In this document: positions 1 to 7,618 of the stretch, piece by piece
Position numbering within the stretch: the stretch's first letter is position 1
How the letters are laid out: each line of letters begins with the position of its first letter
Assembly: GCF_025947185.1 (NCBI RefSeq)
Contig: NZ_CP110001.1
Span: 3,472,001 to 3,536,000 of the forward strand
Length of the DNA stretch: 64,000 bases
From: Flavobacterium sp. N2038
Lineage (GTDB): Bacteria; Bacteroidota; Bacteroidia; Flavobacteriales; Flavobacteriaceae
Direction of reading: 5' to 3'
Translations under genes and position numbers: made by a program
Notes under the pieces: model-generated
What the model was told of the DNA's origin: nothing
What the model saw: only the letters and a program-made list of their open reading frames with translations
Databases searched by the model: none

Positions 1-535
1 CTTCGCCCGTTAACTCAATCATCCTTCCATCTATCATTACTCTCGATGTTCCCTTTCCTAAAATATTGATGGCATTATTTTGTACCACAACACCCGGGGC
101 GGTATTTATGGCGCTCAAAGCATCGCCAGCAACATTTGTCACATTATTTTCCAGATTATAAACCAAACGATCTGTCTTTTGCTCGATTGTTTTCTTTTTA
201 GATTCAATAACAACTTCTACTAAATGTGTTTCACTTTCTTTCAAAATAATAATTCCCAAATCAGTATCTTTTTCTATTGAGATTTCTTTTTCGAAATCAG
301 TAAATCCCAAAAGACTTATCCCAATTTTATAATTTCCTTTTTTAAGATTAATTTCAAAAGTACCGTCTTGCTTGCTTGTTGCTCCGTCAATTATTTTTCC
401 TTCTGAATTTGAGATTGAAACATCTGCCCATTCTAATATCTCTTTTTCACTTGTTATTTTTCCTTTTAATTGAAAGGATTGTGCTAAACAAAATAATGGC
501 AATACTAAAAAGATAAGGAGGTTTACTTTTTTCAT
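1..535 (-). CDS. Outer-membrane beta-barrel/TonB-dependent receptor family protein, N-terminal part
   Basis: The reading frame starts at the ATG at 535 and runs off the left edge, so only about 178 N-terminal residues are visible. It begins with a signal peptide (MKKVNLLIFLVLPLFCLAQ, cut before Q). A carboxypeptidase-regulatory-like beta sandwich follows at roughly residues 20-105, then the start of a TonB plug domain (segments GVVVQNNAINILGKG and VMIDGR). This is the usual layout of Bacteroidota outer-membrane beta-barrel family proteins, which import ligands or act in assembly at the outer membrane. The ligand cannot be told from this part. The membrane-bound AraC-type regulator gene lies directly upstream on the same strand, but a terminator separates them. 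Confidence 0.85.
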   Translation of the reverse strand, partial: MKKVNLLIFLVLPLFCLAQSFQLKGKITSEKEILEWADVSISNSEGKIIDGATSKQDGTFEINLKKGNYKIGISLLGFTDFEKEISIEKDTDLGIIILKESETHLVEVVIESKKKTIEQKTDRLVYNLENNVTNVAGDALSAINTAPGVVVQNNAINILGKGTSRVMIDGRMIELTGE

Positions 536-610
536 GATTTCTAATTTTAAAACTTGTTTCGATTAATTTGAAGCAAAGTTGCCTTAGAAAATCCATCTGT
601 GCGACCGACA

Positions 611-652
611 AAAAAAGTCGAACCAATTTCTGTTGAGGAAATCGGTTCGACT
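611..652 (-). terminator. Rho-independent terminator after the AraC-type regulator gene
   Basis: Arms at 616-630 and 638-652 pair over 15 bases with one mismatch around a 7-base loop. On the minus strand the stem is followed by a run of seven T. It would end the regulator transcript before the receptor gene that starts at 535. A shorter alternative pairing of 611-620 with 670-679 is also possible. Confidence 0.8.
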
Positions 653-690
653 TTATTGAGTTTAAAGTACGACTTTTTACAAACCTTTAA

Positions 691-1836
691 CTATGAAGCA
701 TTTCGATAAGCTGTAGGCGTTAAATTAGTATACTTTTTAAAAGAAGTATTAAACGAAGATTTCGAATTAAAACCAACTTCGTACAAAATTTCCAGAACGG
801 TAAGATCACTTTTTGACTGATCTTTTAAAATATGCATGGCTTTTTGAATTCGATATTCATTCACAAAATCAAAAAAATGCTGATCCATTTTATGATTAAT
901 CAAGACTGATAAATCCCGAACCGGAATATCAATTTGATTGGCCAATTCCTGAATCGTAAGCGACGGATCCAAAAAAGGTTCTTTCTGTACCATATAATTT
1001 TTTAATACTGAAATTTGAGAAAGAACAGCTTCATCCTGATCATTTACTGTTTCGGCAATATCATTATTTTCTTTTGGAAGAAAGTCTTTCGCTAAAGTCA
1101 ATCTGGAATTAATTCCTCTAAAAAGTTCCGGATGATTTAATGCTTTCATTACAAACCAGCATATTACGCTTAAAGCCATAATTACCATTAAAACATTTCC
1201 CCAAAGATAAGTATCTCTGGAAGCAGTATAACGCAACAAATTCTTTGAAGCTGTAATAGAATGCATTACCACAAAAACACAATTCATTTGAAAAAGCCAT
1301 TTATAGGTAGAAGTACTGGGATTAGTGTAATTTTCAAGATAGATTTTCTTGTACTTTCTTAAAATCAAAAATATACTGACAATATAAAACCAATATTGAC
1401 ATTCGATTAAAATCTGAAAAAAATACACTTCAGTCATTTTACTGAAGTTTTCTAAAAATTGTTGTTTCTCAATACCTGATTTTAAATAAAATCTAGGCAT
1501 TAAAACTAAATTCATTACTACAAAAGGGATTGTATATCGTAAATGTTTCCATTTTAGTTGAAAATCAGAATAGCAAACTGCTAAAACATACAGATAAATC
1601 AAAGGCATTTCTAACAAACAAAATGTACTTCTCAAAATCTCCAAATCTATGTATTCATCTGGAAATGAAAGATCAAGAAGTCCGCTAAAATCAATTGCTG
1701 AAAAAATTATAAAACAAGCAAATAATCGATTAGCTAATTTATTCTCGGTTTTTACGGTAAGTAAAAAAAGTGCCAGCAATAACGAAATAAAAACAGCAAT
1801 CCGAGCAACACCATCTAAAAAAACTAATTTATCCAT
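691..1836 (-). CDS. Membrane-anchored AraC-family transcriptional regulator
   Basis: This 381-residue protein has about seven hydrophobic segments in residues 1-230 and an AraC-type double helix-turn-helix domain at about 270-381 (VLEILYEVGFNSKSSFNTSFKKYT is typical of its second helix-turn-helix). Such Bacteroidota proteins are thought to sense a signal through the membrane part and bind DNA with the C-terminal part. Its position just upstream of an outer-membrane receptor gene suggests, by inference only, control of that receptor. The ATG at 1836 gives a sensible start just before the first hydrophobic helix. The target and signal are unknown. Confidence 0.85.
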   Translation of the reverse strand: MDKLVFLDGVARIAVFISLLLALFLLTVKTENKLANRLFACFIIFSAIDFSGLLDLSFPDEYIDLEILRSTFCLLEMPLIYLYVLAVCYSDFQLKWKHLRYTIPFVVMNLVLMPRFYLKSGIEKQQFLENFSKMTEVYFFQILIECQYWFYIVSIFLILRKYKKIYLENYTNPSTSTYKWLFQMNCVFVVMHSITASKNLLRYTASRDTYLWGNVLMVIMALSVICWFVMKALNHPELFRGINSRLTLAKDFLPKENNDIAETVNDQDEAVLSQISVLKNYMVQKEPFLDPSLTIQELANQIDIPVRDLSVLINHKMDQHFFDFVNEYRIQKAMHILKDQSKSDLTVLEILYEVGFNSKSSFNTSFKKYTNLTPTAYRNAS

Positions 1837-1989
1837 TGATCTTTTTAATATTTTAACAAATATAATATTTTAGTTGATTTTTTTTTAAGGTTTTAAAAGA
1901 TGTCAGAGCAAATGTAAATCAGGAATAAAACATTTAAAATCTTTAGCGCTTTGCTTACTAATTTTTCCAGATTTGAACCAAAAAAAGTT

Positions 1990-1997
1990 TAATTTTG
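1990..1997 (+). promoter_or_regulatory. Candidate -7 element for murQ (TAATTTTG)
   Basis: TAATTTTG matches the Flavobacterium -7 consensus TAnnTTTG and ends 23 bases before the murQ ATG. The nearest upstream TTG (1973-1975) is only 14 bases away, shorter than the usual 17-23, so the assignment is weak. Confidence 0.35.
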
Positions 1998-2020
1998 AAC
2001 CATAATTATTTTGGAAAAAA

Positions 2021-2833
2021 ATGACCTTTACAAAAACAACAGAACAATCTTCAAAGTACGAACATTTAGAGCAAATGTCAGTTCATGAATTGCTTACTAA
2101 TATTAATGAGGAAGACATAACTGTGCCGCATGCTGTTAAAAAAGCAATACCACAAATTGAAACTTTAGTAGCACAAATTGTTGCAAGTTTAAAATTAGGC
2201 GGACGTCTTTTTTATATTGGAGCAGGAACATCAGGACGTTTAGGCGTTGTCGACGCTTCTGAATGCCCTCCTACTTTTGGAGTTCCTTTTGATTTGGTAA
2301 ACGGAATTATTGCCGGTGGCGACACCGCAATTCGTCGTGCGGTTGAAAATGCCGAAGACAATGCAACGCAAGCCTGGATTGATCTGCAAATGCATAACAT
2401 TGCCCAAAATGATGTTGTAATTGGTATTGCTGCCTCAGGAACCACTCCTTATGTTATTGGAGGTCTGGAAACCTGTAATCAAAATAATATTGTTACGGGA
2501 TGTATTACAAACAATGCCGGAAGTCCGCTTGCTTTAACAGCTAAATTTCCGATTGAAGTAGTTGTTGGCCCGGAGTTTATTACCGGAAGCTCCAGAATGA
2601 AAGCCGGAACTGCCCAAAAGCTGGTTCTTAATATGCTCTCGACTGCAGCCATGATCCAACTTGGAAAAGTAAAAGGAAACAAAATGGTCGATATGCAGTT
2701 AAGCAATGTAAAACTGGTTGATCGTGGTGTAAAAATGGTTATGGAGCAAATTCAGGTTTCATATGAAGAAGCCTCTGAACTATTAAAAAAATACGGCAGC
2801 GTTAGAAATGCTGTTGACAATTATAAAAAATAA
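2021..2833 (+). CDS. murQ: N-acetylmuramic acid 6-phosphate etherase
   Basis: This 270-residue SIS-domain enzyme cleaves the lactyl ether of MurNAc-6-phosphate to give GlcNAc-6-phosphate and D-lactate, in cytoplasmic recycling of peptidoglycan. The sugar-phosphate binding loop GAGTSGRLG is at about 68-76, followed by the DASECPP segment in which E81 aligns with the catalytic Glu of Escherichia coli MurQ. The second motif AVENAEDN, GIAASGTTPYV and TGSSRMKAGTAQK are all present. It is somewhat shorter than the E. coli enzyme at the C-terminus. No PTS or kinase gene lies beside it. A TAATTTTG element stands just upstream. Confidence 0.95.
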   Translation: MTFTKTTEQSSKYEHLEQMSVHELLTNINEEDITVPHAVKKAIPQIETLVAQIVASLKLGGRLFYIGAGTSGRLGVVDASECPPTFGVPFDLVNGIIAGGDTAIRRAVENAEDNATQAWIDLQMHNIAQNDVVIGIAASGTTPYVIGGLETCNQNNIVTGCITNNAGSPLALTAKFPIEVVVGPEFITGSSRMKAGTAQKLVLNMLSTAAMIQLGKVKGNKMVDMQLSNVKLVDRGVKMVMEQIQVSYEEASELLKKYGSVRNAVDNYKK

Positions 2834-2909
2834 AAAGGTTATCTACGCTCGCTTTCTCATTTCGAAATAAAATCTGAAACAAAAGAAACCTGAAACTTGA
2901 AACAAAAAA

Positions 2910-3131
2910 ATGGCAACAAATAAACAACTACTAGGAAAAGGAATTAAGTATTTAACCGGTGCTCTGCCTTTAATGTTTCTTGGCCCCTCTTTGATTTATA
3001 ATGCTTTTATGAATCAGCATACCAATTGGCATTACTTGGTTTTAGGAATCGGAATTGTGGCGTGTTTGAGTTCTATGGTTTTGATTTTTATTGGATTGAA
3101 GATTATCATGAAAGGTATATTTAATGACTAA
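2910..3131 (+). CDS. Small two-helix membrane protein, DUF6095-like
   Basis: This 73-residue protein has two hydrophobic segments (about 15-35 and 42-66) with a lysine-rich N-terminus, so it probably sits in the inner membrane as a hairpin. It resembles the DUF6095 family, often found directly after murQ in Flavobacteriaceae. The 76-base spacer from murQ contains short AAACCTGAAAC-type repeats. The function is unknown. Confidence 0.7.
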   Translation: MATNKQLLGKGIKYLTGALPLMFLGPSLIYNAFMNQHTNWHYLVLGIGIVACLSSMVLIFIGLKIIMKGIFND

Positions 3132-3215
3132 TTTATGCGCTTAAACAAACCTAACTAGTTTTAAAAACCTGTTATTAGGTTTAGAAATTTTAATCTCTTT
3201 ATCCAAAAAACATTC

Positions 3216-3788
3216 ATGGAAGAAATAATTCACATTCAGAAAACATTCGAGAAGGTTATTTACATCGATAAAAAAATAAACAATCGGGAGTTTGAGGATT
3301 GTGTTTTTAAAAACTGTGATTTCTCGAATAGTAATTTTGGCTACAATACTTTTTTAGACTGCGAATTTATTGACTGCAATCTTTCCATGACAAGTCTGGC
3401 TGGAACGAGTTTAAAAAATGTAACTTTTAGAAACTGCAAACTTCTGGGAATTGCCTTCAACGAGTGTGATGATTTTTTATTTCAGGTTCATTTTGAAGAA
3501 TGCACTTTGGATTATGCCATTTTCTCTAATAAAAAAATGTCTAAAACAAAATTCATCAATTCATCTATAAGAGAAGTAACTTTTATTGGAACTAATTTAA
3601 CGGGGTCTGCTTTTGACAATTGCAATCTTGAAGGAGCTATTTTTAATGAAACACAACTCGCAAGTGTCAATTTTAGAACGGCTTATAATTATAAAATTGA
3701 TCCCGAATTTAATCCGATGCGAAAAGCCCAATTTTCAAACGATGGAATTGTGGGACTTTTAGACAAATATGATATTAAAATTGTATAA
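3216..3788 (+). CDS. Pentapeptide-repeat protein
   Basis: This 190-residue protein is built almost entirely of degenerate pentapeptide repeats of the A(D/N)LXX type, for example CDFSNSNF, CKLLGIAF and TNLTGSAF, from about residue 20 to 155. These form a right-handed quadrilateral beta helix. There is no signal peptide, so it is probably cytosolic. Members related to Qnr can protect topoisomerases, but nothing in this sequence identifies such a role. It is followed by a palindromic intergenic element. Confidence 0.85.
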   Translation: MEEIIHIQKTFEKVIYIDKKINNREFEDCVFKNCDFSNSNFGYNTFLDCEFIDCNLSMTSLAGTSLKNVTFRNCKLLGIAFNECDDFLFQVHFEECTLDYAIFSNKKMSKTKFINSSIREVTFIGTNLTGSAFDNCNLEGAIFNETQLASVNFRTAYNYKIDPEFNPMRKAQFSNDGIVGLLDKYDIKIV

Positions 3789-3793
3789 AAATA

Positions 3794-3884
3794 TGCCACA
3801 AATTACACGAATTTCCACAAATTAAAATTTTACTTATTTTGTGTTGAAATTTAAAATTGGCGAAAATTCGTGTAATTCGTGGCA
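3794..3884. repeat. Palindromic intergenic element, 21-bp arms
   Basis: Arms at 3794-3814 and 3864-3884 (TGCCACAAATTACACGAATTT and its complement) match at 20 of 21 positions around an AT-rich centre of 49 bases. It lies between the pentapeptide gene and the DinB-like gene. The right arm falls inside the apparent N-terminal extension of the next reading frame, which argues for that gene starting later. The look is that of a dispersed palindromic element. Confidence 0.8.
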
Positions 3885-3897
3885 AAAAAAAATAGTC

Positions 3898-4473
3898 ATG
3901 GATGCAAATGAATCTTACTTGGAAAGCGTAAAAAAGCAATTTTTATATTATAAAATGCTGGGCGAAAAAGCGATTGAGCAATTAGAACCTCAACAGCTTT
4001 TTGTTGCTGTAAATGAAGATACCAATAGCATTGCCACAATTGTAAAACACATTTCCGGAAACATGCTCTCGCGCTGGACTGATTTTTTAACTTCAGATGG
4101 GGAAAAAGAATGGCGAAACCGTGATGGCGAGTTTGAAAATGATTTACAATCAAAAGAAGAAGTTCTGGAACTCTGGAACAAAGGCTGGAATTGTTTTGAA
4201 AATGCCTTAGGAAATCTGCAACCAGAACAGCTTTCAGACATTATTTATATACGCAATGAAGGTCATACCGTTATTGAGGCAATAAATCGTCAATTGGCTC
4301 ATTATCCTTATCATATTGGGCAGATTGTTTTTTATGCCAAACAATTAAAAAATAGTTCCTGGGAAAGTTTATCCATTCCGAAGAATAAATCCGGAAATTA
4401 CAACGCTGAAAAATTTGCCAAAGAAAAAGAAATCAAGAACTTTACCGATGATGAATTAAAAAGATTGAAATGA
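3898..4473 (+). CDS. DUF1572/DinB-like protein
   Basis: A 191-residue four-helix-bundle protein is predicted if translation starts at the ATG at 3898. An upstream GTG at 3841 would add 19 residues encoded by a palindromic repeat, so it was rejected. Features of the DUF1572 branch of the DinB superfamily are visible: IVKHISGNMLSRWTDFL near residue 50 and QLAHYPYHIGQIV near 140, whose histidines would bind a metal. DinB-like proteins include metal-dependent thiol transferases, but the substrate here is not known. It is probably cytosolic. Confidence 0.8.
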   Translation: MDANESYLESVKKQFLYYKMLGEKAIEQLEPQQLFVAVNEDTNSIATIVKHISGNMLSRWTDFLTSDGEKEWRNRDGEFENDLQSKEEVLELWNKGWNCFENALGNLQPEQLSDIIYIRNEGHTVIEAINRQLAHYPYHIGQIVFYAKQLKNSSWESLSIPKNKSGNYNAEKFAKEKEIKNFTDDELKRLK

Positions 4474-4477
4474 TAAA

Positions 4478-4561
4478 AGCCATAAGCTTTAAGCTATATG
4501 CAATAAGCAAAACTGCTTATTACCCAAAGCTTAAAGCCTATTGCTTAAAGCTTAAAGCATA
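4478..4561. repeat. Intergenic AAGCTTTAAGC / GCTTAAAGC repeat cluster
   Basis: Short words AAGCTTTAAGC, AATAAGC, GCTTATT and GCTTAAAGC recur in both orientations over about 80 bases between the DinB-like gene and the lipoprotein gene. They form nested inverted repeats such as AATAAGC/GCTTATT. No reading frame is present. Confidence 0.6.
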
Positions 4562-4566
4562 AAAAA

Positions 4567-4938
4567 ATGAAAAAAATACTATTCCTATTTCCAGTACTGG
4601 CTTTGGTTTCTTGTTATAATGCCGAACATAATTGCAAAGATTTTAAAAACGGAAAATTCAAATTTGAATTTGAGGTAAACGGTGTTAAAAAAACAACTTT
4701 CTTTGAGCGTAAAGACAGTATAGAAATTGAAACTTTTGAAGGAAAAACAGATACCTCAACAATACGATGGGTGAGCGACTGTGAATACATTCTTCAAAAA
4801 AAACATCCAAAAAACATGGCTGAGGAAAAAGCAATCAGCATGAAAATTTTAACCACTGCAAAAGATTCTTATACATTTGAATTTGGAATGGTAGGTTCTG
4901 AAGAAAAACAGCGTGGTAAGGTTTTCAAAACGGAGTAA
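4567..4938 (+). CDS. Small lipoprotein, unknown function
   Basis: This 123-residue protein starts with a lipoprotein signal (LALVSC, cysteine at 16) and continues as a short charged beta-rich domain with cysteines at 23 and near 70. It is expected to be attached to the outer or inner membrane on the periplasmic side. No family was recognised. It is followed by a palindromic element and then the CBS-domain gene. Confidence 0.7.
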   Translation: MKKILFLFPVLALVSCYNAEHNCKDFKNGKFKFEFEVNGVKKTTFFERKDSIEIETFEGKTDTSTIRWVSDCEYILQKKHPKNMAEEKAISMKILTTAKDSYTFEFGMVGSEEKQRGKVFKTE

Positions 4939-4949
4939 AAATAAATTCT

Positions 4950-5007
4950 GCCACAAAGGCGCAAAGCCGCAAAGTTTTATTTCTTAGTGTCTTTGCGCCT
5001 TTGTAGC
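4950..5007. repeat. Palindromic intergenic element with GCCACAAAGGCGCAAAG arms
   Basis: Arms at 4950-4966 and 4991-5007 match at 16 of 17 positions around a 24-base centre that repeats the word CGCAAAG. It ends 19 bases before the next start codon. No coding capacity. Confidence 0.75.
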
Positions 5008-5026
5008 AAAAAGAGAATCTAACCTC

Positions 5027-6946
5027 ATGAAAAATACCATTTCGCAAAGAGTTGCCGACTTTTTAAAGAACTATCCGCCTTTTAGTTTTTTACATCAAAA
5101 GGATTTAGAGAAACTGTCTGAGCAAATTTCTATAGTTTACAAAGAAAAAGATGCTGTAATTTTTGCCGAAAATGACAAAACTCATGATTCTTTTTATGTG
5201 GTTCATAAAGGTGCCGTTGCTTTAAAAAAAAGCACAAAAAATACGGTTTTGGATATGTGCGACGAGGGAGATATTTTTGGTCTTCGTCCGCTTTTGGCGC
5301 AGGAAAATTATATTATGGAAGCTGTGGCGCATGAAGAAAGCATTTTGTACGCCATTCCAATTGCAGTTTTTAAACCTTACGCCCTTGAGAATAGAACTGT
5401 TGGTAATTTCCTGATCGAAAGTTATGCTTCAAACACCCGAAATCCATATTCAGATGTTCACAAAGGCAAATTATATGGCGATGATCTGCTAAATGAAAAT
5501 CTTCATTCCGGCAATCACTCATTTGATTTAGCACCTATAAAATATTCAAAGAAAATTGTGACCTGCAGCCCGTCAACGACTGTGAAGGATATTGCAAAAC
5601 TTATGAATAAAAAGAAAGTTGGTGCGATTTTGATTGTAGATGAAATGCTGCCAATTGGTATTCTAACAGACAAAGATCTTCGAAATAAAATTGTAACAGG
5701 AGATTATCCTATCACAACTACAGCCGAAACGATAATGACAAAACCGGTTATTACGTATCCCAAAAAAATGACGGTAACAGAAGCTCAAATGGCCATGATG
5801 AAAAGTAATATCAGCCATTTGTGTCTGACTAAAGACGGAACTGTAAATACGAAAGCAGTCGGGATTTTATCTAAACATGATGTTATGGTAGCGCTTGGGA
5901 ATAATCCTGCGGTTTTGATAAAAGCTTTGGAGCGTACTAAAAAAATCAAGGAAATAAAGCCTATACGAAATCGAATTACGCAATTGCTTCAAGGTTATCT
6001 GGATCAGAACATTCCGATGACTTTAATTACCAAAATCATTACAGAACTTAACGAAGCATGTACAAAACGGGTTATCGAGATTTGTATTGAAAAAATGAGC
6101 AGTCCGCCACCGGTAAAATTTGCCTGGCTGGCACTTGGAAGTCAGGGTCGAGGCGAACAAATGCTTCATACTGATCAGGATAACGCGCTTGTTTATGAGA
6201 ATGTTTCGGATGTTTTTAAAGATGAAACCCGAATCTATTTCTTAAAATTTGCCGAACTGGTTAATAAAGGTCTTTTTGAAATTGGCTATGAATACTGTCC
6301 TGCCGAAATGATGGCTTCTAACCCAAAGTGGGGTATGAGTCTTGAAGAATGGAAAAATAAGGTACATCACTGGATTACCAATCCAGGCAAAAATGAGGTT
6401 TTATTATCGTTTATCTTCTTTGATTATAGTTCCACTTATGGCGATACCGAAATTGTGAACCAATTATCTGATTATATTTTTGAAACTATAAAAGCAAATC
6501 CAATTTTTTATATGCATTTGGTGAGCGGTGCATTACAAAGCCCCTCTCCTACAGGTTTCTTTAGACAATTTCTGGTTGAACAAGACGGAGCCAACAAAGA
6601 TCATTTTGATATTAAACGAAGAGCTCTTATGCCTTTGACAGATGCTGCCCGTGTCCTGATTTTATCACATTCGGTGAAATCAATTAGTAATACGGCAGAG
6701 CGTTTTGAAAAATTAGCCGAATTAGAACCTAACAATAGCGAACTGTATTTATCGTGTTCCTACTCGTTTAAAGCTTTATTAAAATTCAGAACCAAACAAG
6801 GGCTTTTGCATCATGATTCAGGACAATTTATCGCTTTGGAATCTTTATCAAAAATGGAAAAGATTAAACTGAAACGTACTTTTAAAACGATTAAAGAGCT
6901 TCAGGAACTTATTTCAGTTCGGTTTAATATTTCAAATTTAGTATAA
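5027..6946 (+). CDS. CNB-CBS-DUF294 putative nucleotidyltransferase
   Basis: This 639-residue cytosolic protein has a cyclic-nucleotide-binding-like domain at about 20-125, a pair of CBS domains at about 180-300 (ILTDKDLR and ILSKHDVM mark each end), and a DUF294 nucleotidyltransferase-like domain. The last carries GSQGRGEQMLHTDQDN at about 371-386, followed by a helical C-terminal domain. CBS pairs usually bind adenine nucleotides. The family resembles the GlnD uridylyltransferase fold, but its substrate is not established. Only two bases separate it from the exonuclease gene, so the two are surely co-transcribed. The same pair is widespread in Bacteroidota. Confidence 0.9.
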   Translation: MKNTISQRVADFLKNYPPFSFLHQKDLEKLSEQISIVYKEKDAVIFAENDKTHDSFYVVHKGAVALKKSTKNTVLDMCDEGDIFGLRPLLAQENYIMEAVAHEESILYAIPIAVFKPYALENRTVGNFLIESYASNTRNPYSDVHKGKLYGDDLLNENLHSGNHSFDLAPIKYSKKIVTCSPSTTVKDIAKLMNKKKVGAILIVDEMLPIGILTDKDLRNKIVTGDYPITTTAETIMTKPVITYPKKMTVTEAQMAMMKSNISHLCLTKDGTVNTKAVGILSKHDVMVALGNNPAVLIKALERTKKIKEIKPIRNRITQLLQGYLDQNIPMTLITKIITELNEACTKRVIEICIEKMSSPPPVKFAWLALGSQGRGEQMLHTDQDNALVYENVSDVFKDETRIYFLKFAELVNKGLFEIGYEYCPAEMMASNPKWGMSLEEWKNKVHHWITNPGKNEVLLSFIFFDYSSTYGDTEIVNQLSDYIFETIKANPIFYMHLVSGALQSPSPTGFFRQFLVEQDGANKDHFDIKRRALMPLTDAARVLILSHSVKSISNTAERFEKLAELEPNNSELYLSCSYSFKALLKFRTKQGLLHHDSGQFIALESLSKMEKIKLKRTFKTIKELQELISVRFNISNLV

Positions 6947-6948
6947 CG

Positions 6949-7578
6949 ATGAGTTTATTTAATTTTTGGAAAAAAGAAAAAAATCTCTTTGACGAAAGTA
7001 TTACAATCGAAGAGACCCGTTTTGTAGTTTTAGATACCGAAACAACAGGTTTTGATTACGATAATGACCGTATTTTATGCATTGGCGCATTGGTTCTTCA
7101 AAATGGAGTTATTTCGATTCAAAACAGCTTTGAAGTTTATTTAGAACAGGATCATTATGATAAATCGACCGCACAAATTCATGGAATACTAAGAGCGTTT
7201 GTTGTTCAGCGCCCAACTGAATTAGAAGCTTTACAGCAATTTCTCGATTTTTTAGGTGATGCTGTTATCATTGCGCATCACACCATTTTTGATGTGACGA
7301 TGCTTAATAAAGCGCTGGAAAGAAATGGTCTTCCGCAACTAGTTAACAAAACATTGGACACTGCCTATTTGTATAAAAAAACACTAATCAAATCGCATTT
7401 GTTTGAGCGAAAAGATCATTATACCTTAGATGACCTGGCAGACAAATTTGACATTTCCAAAAAAGATCGTCATACTGCTCTTGGTGATGCTTATATAACG
7501 GCTATTGCGTTTCTTAAAATTGTAAAAAGATTAAAAGAGAAAAAAGCCATTAATCTAAATCAGCTTTTTAGTTTATAA
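6949..7578 (+). CDS. 3'-5' exonuclease, DnaQ/epsilon-like
   Basis: This 209-residue protein has all motifs of DEDDh exonucleases: DTETTGF near 29, HHTIFDVTML near 105 and HTALGDAYIT near 175. It removes nucleotides from 3' ends, in proofreading or in nucleotide turnover. It follows the CNB-CBS-DUF294 gene with a two-base gap, so it is the second gene of an operon and may act in one process with it. A bidirectional terminator follows. Confidence 0.9.
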   Translation: MSLFNFWKKEKNLFDESITIEETRFVVLDTETTGFDYDNDRILCIGALVLQNGVISIQNSFEVYLEQDHYDKSTAQIHGILRAFVVQRPTELEALQQFLDFLGDAVIIAHHTIFDVTMLNKALERNGLPQLVNKTLDTAYLYKKTLIKSHLFERKDHYTLDDLADKFDISKKDRHTALGDAYITAIAFLKIVKRLKEKKAINLNQLFSL

Positions 7579-7581
7579 AAT

Positions 7582-7616
7582 AAAATGCCGGAAAAAGTAT
7601 CTTTCCGGCATTTTTT
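7582..7616. terminator. Bidirectional terminator between exonuclease gene and tssF
   Basis: A 13-bp perfect stem (AAAATGCCGGAAA at 7582-7594 with 7602-7614) has a 7-base loop and A/T runs on both sides. It serves both converging genes and marks the edge of the T6SS locus. Confidence 0.9.
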
Positions 7617-7618
7617 AT

